Origin: Nelumbo lutea
Lineage: Eukaryota > Streptophyta > Magnoliopsida > Proteales > Nelumbonaceae
Length of the DNA stretch: 64,000 nucleotides
Direction: 5' to 3'
Assembly (NCBI GenBank): GCA_022828595.1
Contig: JAKGHH010000001.1
Coordinates: forward strand, 72,722,401 to 72,786,400
The notes under the pieces were generated by a model. That model was not told the DNA's origin. It was given only the letters and a program-made list of their open reading frames with translations, and did no database searches. Of this stretch, positions 1 to 10,890 are shown in pieces. The position numbers and the translations under genes are program-made. Numbering within the stretch: position 1 is the first letter of the stretch; each line of letters begins with the position of its first letter.

Positions 1-209
1 CTGATACCATGTCTTTTCAGCATTATAAATTTTCATTTAAGGGTCATTATTTGATATAATGTAAAATCTCAGGGTGACGGACATGAAAATGTGGGTTTGA
101 GAGTGGCAGGACTAATACAGACTGGTAGACCCAACAAATGACAACTTCTGATGAACAATATGGACTGGCCACAGGTTCCCTCCAATTGGCTAAACTAAAC
201 TAGAATAAG

Positions 210-430
210 GAATGATTTCAAAATTGAATGGGATTGGAAAAATTGGAAATTGATCACCCTTTCACCCTAAAATTGCCTTTTGGTAAAAAAAACTATTAAT
301 TTGATTAATAAACCATTGACCTGAATATAGTTGAACTGTCAATCTACCATTTAAACTGTACAGTCAGACCGTTCAACCTAGAAATCGAACTCAAAACGAT
401 TCTGTGTCTAACCCGATTTTAAAAACCTTG
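210..430 (+). mobile_element. hAT-type MITE, family H1, copy 1 (degenerate)
   Basis: Non-coding repeat whose ends and inner blocks match four other copies in the window (14424, 15372, 34854, 45315). It opens with a TTTCAAAATTGAA-like end and closes with TTTTAAAAACCTTG, and it shares the block ATAAACCATTGACCTGAA. The flanking 8-mers AGAATAAG (202-209) and AGAATAGT (431-438) agree at 6 of 8 positions, as expected of an old hAT target duplication. There is no coding capacity. Confidence 0.5.
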
Positions 431-979
431 AGAATAGTAGTGCTGGAAGGTTCCCGGGATCCTCAAGGTTGATCTCTAGTTGGGTCCCATACAATAGTGG
501 AATGAAATATGAGACAGGTGGCAGGTTATAGGTACCGTGTCCGCTAATCAAGTCTCTCTCTCTCGATAGCCAATAATTTGTTTTTGCGTGCAGGATGTTA
601 TGATGAATAACTTGTTCCATAACACGAGGTAGGGGTAATTTTTGAAAGCCATGAAATGAGACAAAGTTCTCTTTTCACTTGATGGCAACCCTAAAGTAAG
701 GCAAGCTTTAAGGCAGGTTAAATGGATGCTGTAGGCTGAATTTCTTGGCTGAACTAAATGACTTACTACTTTTTCTTTTACTGAATAAAATAATCATATA
801 GGTCTGTGTTTGGTGCTGGTACCAATTCTGTTTTTACTCAAAACACTAATTTGATATTTCTACAAATCAAGGTTCAAAGTTTTGATATGTATCGAGTTAT
901 ATCGACTGATATGTATTAAGGTTGTTTCAGGGTTTAATTCGATTAAGGGATAGACAGGTCTTAAATCGATCCCTCTGAA
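431..979. other. Intergenic, nothing recognised
   Basis: AT-rich sequence with only short open frames and no domain, RNA gene or clear repeat. A 70-aa minus-strand open frame at 408-620 has no recognisable similarity and partly overlaps the MITE end, so it is not called. Confidence 0.5.
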
Positions 980-1233
980 TAGGGGTGGATTCGAGTCGAG
1001 CCAAGCCGAATAATATGAGGCTCAAGCTCGGCTCTCCAAGGTAATACAAGGCTGAGCTCGGTTTGAGCTAGAACATTGAGCTCGAACTCAGTTTGAGTAA
1101 AAAAACTATTAAGCTCGAGCTCAATTCGGCCCGAACTCAATTTAAAAAATATATATTTTATAAAAATAAAAAATTATATATAAAAAATATTTTTTATTTG
1201 ATATTTAAAAAATTAATAATATATATACCCCTA
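980..1233 (+). mobile_element. hAT-type non-autonomous element (GAGCTCGA-rich family H2)
   Basis: The element begins TAGGGGTGGATTCGAG and ends ATATACCCCTA, which is the inverse of TAGGGGTATAT. It is bounded by perfect 8-bp duplications CCTCTGAA at 972-979 and 1234-1241, the hAT-superfamily hallmark. Inside are repeated CTCGAGCTC/GAGCTCG motifs followed by an AT-rich tail. A related copy lies at 38481-38973. No protein is encoded. Confidence 0.75.
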
Positions 1234-1241
1234 CCTCTGAA

Positions 1242-2276
1242 CCAGATTTAAAAAATTAAATAAAATAAGAGAAGCAGCCCCGATACAGTCCGATATAACC
1301 CTACCAGCATATCAGGCTGTATCAATATTTTGAACCTTGTTACAAATACCCTCCTATAGCATTGTATACTAATTTGTATTGATCAACCCATTAAAGAGAT
1401 CACAACCTGCTTAATGACTTATTCACCAACAGGTCTTATCAAATTAAACCAACACTCCTGATTGATAATTATTAGATAAGTTCTGGGTATGCGAGGGTTT
1501 GGTTCAGGACCGGTTCTGCATATTTATTTATCAGTTAGGTATTCAGTCTGACCTGACCCAAACCAGACATAGCCCATCGACAATTCTATATTCTGTCACT
1601 GTGTTGAAATTTCCACATAGTGTAGCCATCCTTTTTCAACTACACTAAGTATTTTTTGCTAAATAGGTCGCAAGTCCACTGTATGGTATGCTAAGAGGGG
1701 ATTTTTTATCCTCTGGTATACTTTTTAAAACAAAGAAAGTTGAATATATTAAAGAGAGAGGATATTCCCTTCCACACACACAAAGAAATGTTCTGCCTGG
1801 AATCCACTCATTCTTCTGTTTGATTATTTGTACTTTCTCTCAACCACTAATCCCTCCACGACTGTGAGTCAGCTCATGGGAGCAAATTCTGTTAGTGAAT
1901 AGGAAGGACCGAAGGAAGGTGGAGATATCATTCCCAGCGATCAAAGGATTCAAGACCGACCCTAGAAGCAGTCATTTGATATTGGTATTACGCAACCCAC
2001 AACATTTTCTTTCTAAACCAGCATCTTTAACTAATTACTAATTCTGACTTTTTAACTCTAATAATTTCTTTAACTTCAAGATAAATTAAGACATCATCCA
2101 AATGGGTGTGATTTACGCACGTTATGTGGTGCATCATGCATGCACCCATCGAAAAAAGATATACAATTTCCACTAAAAAAAATCATTGAGTGGTGTGTTT
2201 TTTTCTCTTTTTTCTTTTATTCTATTAAGTATACTATTTTCCCTTGTTCATTAAGGGATGCATCCCAATTTTTCCT
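1242..2276. other. Intergenic, nothing recognised
   Basis: AT-rich sequence without a supported gene, tandem array or terminal-repeat structure. Confidence 0.5.
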
Positions 2277-2279
2277 TTA

Positions 2280-2552
2280 GACTGTGTTTGGTTGTGATAA
2301 AAATAAATTTGCATTGACACAAAACCATGGCAGTGCAAATGATTTGATTATAAATTCTGACTTATTTTTATTTCAAATTTTAGTTTATTTTATTTCATTG
2401 CAGCATAAATAAGGTAAATTAAGACATGAAGCAGAATAATGTAAAATCTAATTATCCAAAACAAAATTAAACAAAAATTTATATTTTTTACATTTGCACT
2501 CCCATGCATTTGTATTAATATAAATAAATTTGCATTACAACCAAACACAGCC
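2280..2552 (+). mobile_element. Tourist-like (PIF/Harbinger) MITE
   Basis: The terminal inverted repeats GACTGTGTTTGGTTGTGAT and, on the other strand, GGCTGTGTTTGGTTGTAAT are flanked on both sides by the trinucleotide TTA (2277-2279 and 2553-2555). TTA target sites, a GGCTGTGTTTGG-type end and a 273-bp length fit Tourist MITEs. A 102-aa minus-strand open frame at 2390-2698 crosses the right end and is spurious. Confidence 0.7.
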
Positions 2553-3683
2553 TTAATGAGAAATACAAGGTTCAAAGTATATATACATGTATTTTGGCCT
2601 TTGGGCATTCCATAAAACAATATGCTGTGATTGAAATTTTTTAAGAATTCAATCAGGACATCGCTAGAAAAGATATTATCCGTGAAAAGTTGCCACATGT
2701 CCTACCTCCCAAATTTTTAGTATATTGATGGATTCAAAAATCAATACCCATCATACAGTAAACAACAATATGTATCAAAACTTTGAATATAATATAATTG
2801 ATCATACCCAATTTGTATTATTGTTTTTTTTTCTTTTAATACATAGTTTGCATTGCAGGGAAATGAGGGGTAAGGTGAGGTCCGTGAGAACACCATGGTG
2901 CATGTGAGGACCACACTACACATACCACGGAGAGCTTGCAATTTGGAGGATTTGATCCCGTGGCCCTTATTTTGAAAGGATGATGATTAATCATCAACCA
3001 TAGCGTCATCGACACTTGTGTTATTGATGTTTAGCAGAAGAGCAATTTTTTTTTTTTTGTTTTTGATCGTGCACACACCAACCACATAATTTGGTTTTGT
3101 TAAAGAGCTAGACTCAATTCAGCAGAACCTGGTAAACACAACCAAACAGACAATTTGGTTTTGTTGAAAAGGAGACTCAAATTCCACAGAGCCACACAAC
3201 TATTTGAGGTCGGCAATTTTGTCGAGAAGTTAGGCTCTTTGTTTTAGTGTTACATCTTATTGCTTGGGAGTTAGGAGATAAGGCGTCCAAATTCCATCGA
3301 AAGGCATCCGTCACATCCACTCTCCCCAATGACTTAAAGACTTGTTCAATTCAACCCACTTAAAAATGAAAAGTTCAACGTCGGTCCAATCTCATGGAGC
3401 AGTAAGTAGTAGCACACCACCGTTGATCTTATCTTAGCAAGGGACCGTGAAATGGACTACCTCTACCAGCCAGAGAAAGAAGCACTCATCGGCTTGAGCT
3501 TGAGCTTCGCTAGAATTTTGTTGGGCCTGTGAACCCATGGGCGACAACTAGACATGGGTCAAGACTCAAAAAACGTTTGGAACCTTCGTGGAATGAAGGA
3601 TTTCGTTGCCATTTTCCATGGCTCACCATCCGTTTCCAGTTGTCAGAATAAAAGTACATACCAGGTCCTTTCGGTTCCTCTCC

Positions 3684-3706
3684 TCTCTCTCTCTCTCTCT
3701 CTCTCT
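3684..3706. repeat. CT dinucleotide microsatellite
   Basis: An uninterrupted run of about 11 CT units in intergenic DNA. It is a simple-sequence repeat with no other feature attached. Confidence 0.85.
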
Positions 3707-4689
3707 ACTCTACCCGTCTTCCGTTTCCAGCTTTTCTTTAAATCGATTACAGAGGAAGGCACCGTGCCCATGTGAAGCTTAAATGCCCTTGTGAGTGGCG
3801 TTCAAGCATGAAACATCCATCATAAGAAGATAAATAATTTACCAGAACCATTAGACAACTGTAGTAGCTCTGGTTAAATGATTTACTACAAGGACTATAG
3901 TGCCTATTCGATGTTGGAAAAAGAGGAGAGGTTCTCCTAATCTCTTTCCCCCACCCCAGAAAAAGAATCCAATTTTCCCACAGCCACAAGCCAACCCAAT
4001 ATTGGCTTCAAAATGCTTGAAAGCAAAATGCATAGAACCAAAAGAAGAGAAGAAAGTGGCAAGACATACAATAACAACTCAGACCTAACTGGTTCCGGCT
4101 CTCAGCACTTAACACATAAAAAAGGGAAAGAAAGGCAACATGGGGAATTTGCATCACATGCAGCAATTAATGGTTTGTTCGTCCAGAAAAAGAGAAGCCC
4201 AGCTCAACATGAGTGATGGTTTGTTAAGCAATGCCCTGATACTCCAGATCATGCAACTACACCTTCAACCACGTATAGCGATTCTATATTTGACACCCCT
4301 GAATGGCCACTTTACTACTTGATCAAAGATGGATAATTTTGGATCCAAATACACGCTCAACCATGATTTCTAGATTAATTACAGCCTGAAAAGATGAATG
4401 AAAGCAAGCAATGTGGTTGACAAATTCACTCACCTAACCGAATACAGAGAGCCCAGAAATTCAAAACAAGGAAACACCCCACCAATGCTCTTCCAAGTTC
4501 CAACTGATGATTTCCACACGGTATGCTAGTTTTTCTCATTTTTTTTGACCCAAAAAACAACCACAACATTTCAATGCCACATGAATCGGAAAAAGGAAAG
4601 AACAGAAGAGCAAAAAAGAGGCACAGAATATAGCTCTTAATTCTCTTTCTTGATCATTGAATTAGATATCTTTGTACAGAAAGAAAAGT

Positions 4690-4710
4690 TGGGGGTGGGG
4701 GGGGGGGGGA
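4690..4710 (+). repeat. Guanine homopolymer tract
   Basis: Two adjacent G-runs, about 5 and 13 bases long, separated by one T. They lie downstream of the ERF stop codon on the ERF antisense strand, so any ERF transcript reading this far would carry the C-rich complement. Confidence 0.8.
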
Positions 4711-5053
4711 AGGGATGAGTGGTGAGAGGTATCATCAGATCAGGAGGAAGAAAACCCAACCTAGACCCGATCCTCTGGTACGATCTTTATAACTTCAACA
4801 AGATAGACTAGATTATTAAGCCCATGTAGTTGAAGAAACCCCCAGATCGCATAAGCACATACACTAATCCACATATAATAATCTAACAGAAACCGGAAAA
4901 GAAAAAGAAAAAAACCCCAACTCTCCTCAACCCTCAAAAGCAAACGAGCAATTCATGGAAGAAATACGATTATCATCCTAGCTTATCTTCTTCTTTCCGA
5001 ATAAAAGGTAAAAAAAGGGAAAGAGAAAAAAAAAATCAAAGCCAAGGTTGGCA

Positions 5054-5761
5054 TCAGAGGCATAAGACCGTGCTCTGGAAATCATCACCCGCGAAATCGA
5101 CTTCATCCAATGGAGGGAGATTGAGGTCGAACGGCAACGGTTTACGGAACGACGACGAGACGATATCTCCATCATCTATAACCGAAGAAGACGAGTCACA
5201 ATCGCTGTGGCAATCATCCGGAAGGACAGGGGGGGGCGGAGGGTGGTGTTGCCGACGGTGGCGCCCGGGTGCAACAGAGGACTGAACCACGGGCCCCGCA
5301 GAGGAGAGCCTAGGGCCGCTGAAGGACTCGACGGTGCTGCTCAGACTGCTGGAGGTGGGTCTCTGAGGCTGATGATGTTGGTGGGGGTGCAATTGGGGGT
5401 TGTAATTGGGATCGTTAGGGCTTTGTTGGAAACCCAGATGATGATAATGATGTTGATGCTGGTGGTGGTGCTGAGGATACGAGGGAGTAGAGGATAGCGG
5501 GAAATTGGTCTTAGCCTTGGGGCCACGGAGGTTCCGGGCGGCGGCGTCGTAGGCTCGAGCGGCGTCTTCAGCGGAATCGAAAGTGCCAAGCCATACACGA
5601 GTTTTCTTCAAAGGGTCCCTAATCTCGGCAGCGAATCTACCCCAAGGTCTCTTCCGTACACCTCTAAATCTGATATCTTTCGTGAGGTTCCTTGATCCCG
5701 ATCCTGATGCGATGTTCGCCGCAGCTGCCGTCGCCGCCGTGGTTCCTCTCCCTCTCCGCAT
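5054..5761 (-). CDS. AP2/ERF transcription factor, EAR-motif repressor (ERF3/ERF7-like)
   Basis: An intronless 235-aa reading frame. Residues about 31-88 form a single AP2/ERF domain with the diagnostic strings [20 protein letters not shown] and [18 protein letters not shown], including the Ala and Asp positions that separate ERF-type from DREB-type domains. The protein opens MRRGRG, as known ERF3/ERF7 proteins do. The middle (about 95-190) is low-complexity His, Gln, Pro and Ser. An EAR repression motif DLNLPP sits at about 212-217 near the C-terminus. Family knowledge: class II ERFs (group VIII) bind GCC-box promoters in the nucleus and repress transcription through TOPLESS-type corepressors. 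The start is the first in-frame ATG (5759-5761, context GAGGCCATGCGG). The frame stays open upstream only to a TTG. The leader is a long CT-rich stretch. Binding and repression roles are inferred from motifs. Confidence 0.93.
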   Translation of the reverse strand: MRRGRGTTAATAAAANIASGSGSRNLTKDIRFRGVRKRPWGRFAAEIRDPLKKTRVWLGTFDSAEDAARAYDAAARNLRGPKAKTNFPLSSTPSYPQHHHQHQHHYHHLGFQQSPNDPNYNPQLHPHQHHQPQRPTSSSLSSTVESFSGPRLSSAGPVVQSSVAPGRHRRQHHPPPPPVLPDDCHSDCDSSSSVIDDGDIVSSSFRKPLPFDLNLPPLDEVDFAGDDFQSTVLCL

Positions 5762-6060
5762 GGCCTCGGCAAGAAGACACAGGAGAAATACAGCAAAAAC
5801 AAGCCGAGTAAAATTCAAACAGATGATTCAAGAGAAGAAGAAAAGAGAGAGAGAGAGAGAGAGAGAGAGAAGGAGAAGAGGGAAGAAACAAGAAGAGCAA
5901 AGGAAAGGAGAGAAGGAAAAGGCTGGATTGGATTTGCACCTCTGCGGGGAAGGAAGTGGGTAGTGGGTTTAGAGAGGAAGGAAGAGGGGAAAAAAAGGGA
6001 AAGGAGAGTGGAAGGAGGGAGGAGGGAGGAGGGAAGAGGGGGGGAATCGGTGCCTAGAAA
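5762..6060 (-). promoter_or_regulatory. CT-rich 5' leader and proximal promoter of the ERF gene
   Basis: Upstream of the ERF start the minus strand is almost entirely pyrimidine for about 230 bases (5820-6050). It includes a CT-dinucleotide run complementary to the GA repeat at 5844-5870. Such CT-rich leaders are common next to plant transcription start sites. I could not place a convincing TATA box, so start site and leader length remain inferred. Confidence 0.45.
5844..5870 (+). repeat. GA dinucleotide microsatellite in the ERF leader
   Basis: About 13 GA units on the plus strand, which means CT on the ERF coding strand. It sits 80-110 bases upstream of the ERF start codon inside a longer purine tract. 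Confidence 0.85.
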
Positions 6061-6976
6061 TCTGGCCTCCACCCCTCTTAACAAAATAAACTCTTCTTCC
6101 CTCTCTCTGTCTTTCTTTTCTTTCTTTCTTTCTCGATTTCTATACCCTCTCTCTCACGCCCCCACAAACCGACTTGATTGCTTCTCTATTTTGGCTTTCT
6201 TTTTTCACAAATCGAATAAATTGACAAAAGAACCCCTCGACTTTATTTAAACGACGGAAACAATTGTTTTTTTTTTTTTTTTTCTTTTTCTCCTTGTTCT
6301 TCTTCATCTGTCGATCAGTTCTTGGTTGGTCTTGGTCTTAGTCCCTTCTTTTGATTTTGTTTTTACGTTTTACCCAAGTTAAGTGATAGGGGTTAGGTTA
6401 TCAGAGTTATCTTGGGTCCCTTTCTACCTTTCATTTACTTACTCCGTGTTTGGTTGGTATGGCTACGCTACCGGTGAATGAGTACGGATTCATCACACTA
6501 GTATCCATCAATCAATAAGGGCTTACAGATAATGTGTATCTCTCTCTGTCTACCTACATCTATAATCAATACACATCGGTGCCAAAGAAGGTCAAGAATC
6601 AAGCTTTCAAGTTTACCAAATTACCCTTGCCTCCAAAAAAAAATTGTTTCGTTGGTTCTGGTTATGGGCCTTCTCGCCCAGAGTACATCTGAACTGCATC
6701 CATCCCCCCACAAGGTAACTCACAATCCCAGTCCCATGGATACTTTTTTTTTTTAATTTTGTTTTTGTTTTGGAAACCATAGGTACTTTTTTAAACAAAA
6801 CTGACATTTGATTCTCAAACCAAAAATATTCATGGTGTAGAACACCACCTTAGCATTAGTTGATCAATAATACTCAAATTGAGAAAAGTGCAATTGCAAA
6901 TACAAGGTTTAGAAATAAAAAATTCATATTTGCACTCTTCCCAACTTATATACAGTATTTTAAATCTTGTATTTAT
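6061..6976. other. Intergenic upstream of the ERF gene
   Basis: Contains T-rich runs (about 6267-6290) and AT-rich sequence. The 95-aa and 74-aa open frames here lack similarity or codon bias suggesting a gene. Distal ERF promoter elements may lie here but none is identifiable with confidence. Confidence 0.4.
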
Positions 6977-7717
6977 TAGGGGTGTTCACAAATAATGTCA
7001 AACCGATCAAATCGGCCCGACCCGACCTGATTTGGTTGGATTTTTTTCATCACCAATCGGTTTCGGGTTGCGAAGAGGGATAAACCAAGCTAATTAGTTT
7101 CTATTTTCTCGTATTTCCCTAACTAGATAATCTCTATCATAGTTTCATCTTTCTAGTTACTTATTTTTAACATTAAAGGGGTGTTCTTTTTTCAGATTTT
7201 GAGAGGGGGGAAAGTTGATCAATGGGATTTTGGTTCCCATTGACCAAGAATCCCATGTTCTTTTTTCAGATTTATGTGGAGATCAAGTAAAGTTTATTTT
7301 CCTAGATACCACTTATCCAATGGGACAAAAATGCCCTTTTTAATAATGGATTTTCCTAGAACATGGGTAAATACACTTACTCGAATAAGTGTTTCCCAGG
7401 AAAAACTTACCCAGTTAATTGCATTTACCCAGGTAAGTAACTTATCAAAAAGCAAACGGGGCCTAAAGAATAATAAAACATTAATTAAATGGGAATTACT
7501 TTTGTCTTTAGTACTGTTTTTGTTTTTTGAGTATGAAATTTTAAACTAAATTTAGAGCTATTCAGAAAACAATGTCAAATCAACCCTTCATGTTTGGGTC
7601 GGTTTTGCTTAATGGCAGGTCAGTTTCGATTTTATCTTTAAATAATCCGATCAGATTGGATCGATTGAAAAGAAAAAAAACATTAAACCGATCCAACCCA
7701 ACCCATGAATAACTTTA
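6977..7717 (+). mobile_element. Degenerate hAT-like repeat with a nested MITE
   Basis: The left end TAGGGGTGTTCACAAATAATG and the right end (inverse TAAAGTTATTCATGGGTTGGG) resemble hAT-type ends with CCGACCCGACC-type inner sequence. The 8-mers outside, GTATTTAT (6969-6976) and GTATATAC (7718-7725), agree at 6 of 8. A second copy of the left-end motif at about 7551 suggests two overlapping insertions, so the outer limits are uncertain. Confidence 0.35.
7177..7463 (+). mobile_element. Tourist-like MITE
   Basis: The ends AGGGGTGTTCTTTTT and, on the opposite strand, GGCCCCGTTTGCTTTTT are imperfect inverted repeats flanked by TAA on both sides (7174-7176 and 7464-7466). A 287-bp length, GGCCCCGTTTG-type terminus and three-base TAA/TTA sites fit PIF/Harbinger-derived Tourist elements. 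The 91-aa open frame at 7274-7549 runs out of the element and is not a gene. Confidence 0.6.
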
Positions 7718-7725
7718 GTATATAC

Positions 7726-8190
7726 TTTTACTTTTATTCTTCCAAAGTTAAGCCTAAAGTTTTGTGTTTAGGTGAATTTGGGGTTAAACACTCCCTTATC
7801 TAGGGTGGTGGGTCAAAAGGCCGAACCGCTTGGATAAAAAATAGATTAAAAATTGACTTCAAGTACAAGACCTAAAATTGTCTCTACAATTTAATTTGGT
7901 TTGTGAGGTTTAAATTTAGAAGATAAATTATACTTGCCAAGCCTTTAGTGTGGTTATTAATCTACTAATTTTCTTGCTCCCCTATTGCTTTTCATACCCT
8001 TTGAGAATGATTAATACATCTTTAAGTTCCCCTCCACCTCGAATAAAGTTTGGGGTAAAAACAAATCTTAGATATCCCCTATTTTAGGCATTTGATACGA
8101 AGCCATTACAAATAAAACATGATGACTATATAAATATATAAATGGGTTTAAAACAGGTAAAACATTCCTAACACTAGTATGTACAATTGC
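7726..8190. other. Intergenic, nothing recognised
   Basis: AT-rich sequence without a supported feature. Confidence 0.4.
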
Positions 8191-9290
8191 AACTAAAAAC
8201 GCATGCTCAATCTATGTGATCAAGTTTGTAAGGTTACAGCTGAATTTAATGCTCTTTATGATGGCCTTCAGATATGCTTGTCTCACAACATTTTGGATGT
8301 AGAGATTGAGAGTGATAATCAATGTTTGATTGATGTTTTCTTGGGTAAATTCTCTACCCTTGGCATCTAACACATATCTTTGGAAAATAGAAAAAACAGG
8401 TGCTGTTTTGCACCTTTTGTTCTCTCGTACATTAAGAAAAGGGAACAAATGTGCCGACTTCTTTGCTAATGAGGGTATTAATGAAGATAATTACTATGCT
8501 TATAATTCCATTAACGAGGTTCTAAGAGAGGCAAGATTACTTTTTAAAGTAGACTATTTTGGGATTCTGTCTTTCTATATGTTAATGGTCATGATTAGTT
8601 TTTATTGGATTTTATTTTTCTATATTTTGAACCTTGTATTGGGTTGGGATGAGAGTAGAGGTCATCATGGATTGGGCTGGGCTTTGCACTTATGAATAGA
8701 GCTATAGCTTAGGTTCGGGCTCGGCCCGACTAGGGTTTTCAGGCCTGAAACTTAAGCCCTAGCTCAGGTCTGAGTCGGGTCGAGCCTGATTCTGGGCCAA
8801 TGTCTTTTATATATAAAACATTATATATCTATAATATTTTATATTAAATGACATAACATGTATATAAACTTACTTTATACATTATATAATATAAAATATT
8901 ACATATGATATAAATTATATATGTCATGTTATAATATTTATATATAAAATATATAATATAATGTAAAATAACATATATACATATGTACACATTATACATA
9001 AAATGTATAAATTTAAATATATATGGGTTGGCCCGGGCTTAAAATATTAAGCCCAAACCGACCCTAAAATTTGTGGGCCTAAATTGAACTCAGACCTGGA
9101 CCGGGCCTAAACACAAAACCCAGGTCCAAGCCCAAAAGTTTCAGGCCGGGCTGAAATGATCAACCCTAGATGGGAGGGTAAGGTTGTGTGTTATGTTATT
9201 AGGTTTTGGGGCAAAGCGGGCTACGGCCCCGTGTTTTGTTTTACCTTCCATTGATAATGGTTAATAAAATTTTTTAGGTGGTCACAATGG
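8190..9290 (+). mobile_element. LINE 3' remnant (RNase H-like domain) split by a hAT element
   Basis: From about 8197 a plus-strand frame reads AEFNALYDGLQICLSHNILD then VEIESDNQCLIDVFLG, the RNase H-like C-terminal domain of plant LINE polyproteins (aspartate in the EIESDN strand). A frameshift and stop near 8368-8400 lead into LLFSRTLRKGNKCADFFANE, matching the usual xxR..N..AD..A end of that domain. A 3' tail at about 9190-9285 (GGGCTACG ... TTAATAAAATTTT) resembles the tail at 34310-34412. The element is 5'-truncated, frameshifted and interrupted by the insertion at 8656-9168. Confidence 0.6.
8656..9168 (+). mobile_element. hAT-type non-autonomous element nested in the LINE remnant
   Basis: The left end TAGAGGTCATCATGGATTGG and the right end (inverse TAGGGTTGATCATTTCAGCC) are imperfect inverted repeats. 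The 8-mers GATGAGAG (8648-8655) and GATGGGAG (9169-9176) match at 7 of 8, supporting a hAT-style duplication. The interior has GGCCCGGGCTT-type sequence at both sides of a TATA-rich core (about 8810-9020) and no coding capacity. Confidence 0.65.
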
Positions 9291-10146
9291 AGTAAACTTA
9301 GGGGTATTAAAAAAACCTAGACCATTAATTACCTTTGAACTTTATTAATTAAGGAAGCGCCAAATAGGCCTGTGTTTAGGATGCACATGCGACTTTGTGA
9401 GTATATAGAAGAAAGTCTTTGGTATTAATAGAAATAAGAGATTCAAGGAAATTATATATAAAGTTTTGGATCAAAATTCAAAAAGATGGTGTTCAACTCT
9501 TATATATAACTTCTCTCCTTAGATAATAGATTTGTCAAGGAATCATTCAACTTATAAATTTAAGCCATTAGGTATAGGTTCTCATTCTCTGACATTTCCC
9601 CCTAATTTGAACAGATTTGAATTGGGATTTTGTCAAAATTTAAATAGTGAACAATGCAAATTTGGGGCAACTGAATTGCACCCCTAACTGAGAGACTACT
9701 ATGTGTCATATTTAGTGGACTTGCTATTGAACTATTGAAGTCATTCGCCTGTTTAACCGAAAGACATGCTGTGTTGGAGATTAGCTAGTGGGCATATAGG
9801 CCACTGAGGTGCAGGTGGTTTTTAAGATGCTGCCATTGCCATAGAACCATTGCTATTGCATTATATACATAATGGTGGTTGAAATTCCAAATTGGACATT
9901 CGAAAACTGTGACTCTACAGGAAGGTCGAGCTCAATCGAATCAAAATCTTTTACTTGAGATTGATGTTCAACAGTTAAACCCCAAGTTTGTTGTTAGCGC
10001 AAAACATGTTGAAACCTCAATGGCTAAACACATTTTGTTTTTTCGCATTTCCTTTGATATGGTCGTCATACTCCACCATGTAGCAAAGAGGTTGGTCCGT
10101 TTGGTCTCTTGGTTTTCTGGGAAGAAAACAAAAGCAATAAACCAAG
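9291..10146. other. Intergenic, nothing recognised
   Basis: No gene or repeat could be supported. The 91-aa open frame at 9879-10154 shows no recognisable family and runs into the solo LTR. Confidence 0.4.
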
Positions 10147-10246
10147 AAAGGTGATGTAACCATTTTCGGCCACGTACCAATGTTTTGTGATGTAAAATTT
10201 TTTGGCAAAGTACCTCGTTATTCGATCCGGTGGTGGCGTACCTTAG

Positions 10247-10569
10247 TGACGAGCTACTTGGTGGCGAACTGCCTGGTGGCGAACTCCCTGGTGGCGAACT
10301 ACCTGGGGGCGAACTGCCTTGGTGGCGAACTGCCTGGGGGCGAACTGCCTAGGGGCGAACTCCCTGGCGGCGAACTGCCTGGGGGCGAACTGCCTGGGGG
10401 CGAACTCCCTGGTGGCGAACTGCCTGGGGGCGAACTCCCTGGTGGCGAACTGCCTGGGGGCGAACTCCCAGGTGGCAAACTGCCTGGGGGCGAACTGCCT
10501 GGGGCTGAACTCCCTGGGGGCGAACTGTCTGGGGGTGAACTCCCTGGTGGCGAACTGCCTGGGGGCGAT
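10247..10569 (+). repeat. 15-bp GC-rich minisatellite
   Basis: About 21 head-to-tail copies of a 15-base unit close to CTGCCTGGGGGCGAA, alternating between CTGCC/CTCCC and GGGGGCG/GGTGGCG variants. Because the period is a multiple of three, plus-strand frames stay open and read Leu-Pro-Gly-Gly-Glu or Ala-Asn-Cys-Leu-Gly pentamers. One extra T near 10319-10320 shifts between them. It lies inside the solo LTR. Confidence 0.95.
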
Positions 10570-10639
10570 GCCTTAGAGAATGTTGGAGCTCCCTGGTGCG
10601 GCGCAATCCGACTGCCCTCAGCATGAGGCGGTCTTCTTT

Positions 10640-10890
10640 CCTTTGTAGGCTGCGGGAGATGAGGGACCTACGAGAACTTCATCTTTTCCTCCTCTTTGTA
10701 GGTGGCGGGAGCTGAGAGACCTGCGAGAACTCCATCTTTTCCTCCTCTTTATAGGTGGCGGGAGCTAAGGGACCTCCAAGAACTCCATCTTTTCTTCCTC
10801 CTTGTAGGTGGCGGGAGTTAAGGGACTTCTGAGAACTGCATCTTTTCCTCCTCTTCGTAGGCGGCGGGAGCTGAAGGACCTGCGAGAACT
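10640..10890 (+). repeat. 53-bp tandem repeat
   Basis: Five copies of a 53-base unit marked by GTAGGTGGCGGGAGCTGAG followed by a CTTTTCCTCCTC stretch. The GTAGG landmark recurs at 10645, 10698, 10751, 10804 and 10857, exactly 53 bases apart. It immediately follows the 15-bp array within the same LTR. Confidence 0.93.

Larger units (their letters stand above)
2556..5053. other. Intergenic and 3' flank of the ERF gene
   Basis: No protein family is recognisable here. The segment holds a CT microsatellite at 3684-3706 and a G-run near 4690-4709. Roughly the last few hundred bases (about 4620-5053) probably include the 3' UTR of the minus-strand ERF gene. I did not find a canonical AATAAA for it on the minus strand. 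Confidence 0.45.

Noticed and set aside
5762..5818. Longer ERF frame beginning 19 codons upstream
   Set aside because: The upstream codon at 5816-5818 is TTG, not ATG. MRRGRG at 5761 is the first ATG and matches known ERF3/7 N-termini.
5070..5963. Plus-strand open frames of 71-126 aa across the ERF gene
   Set aside because: They are mirror frames of the GC-rich ERF coding sequence and its GA-rich leader, with no domain.
10180..10626. A 148-aa repetitive protein
   Set aside because: Its open frame follows from the 15-bp period inside a solo LTR. There is no promoter, homologue or stable frame.
10247..10890. CRISPR-like array
   Set aside because: The repeats are contiguous with no unique spacers, and the DNA is a plant nuclear LTR.
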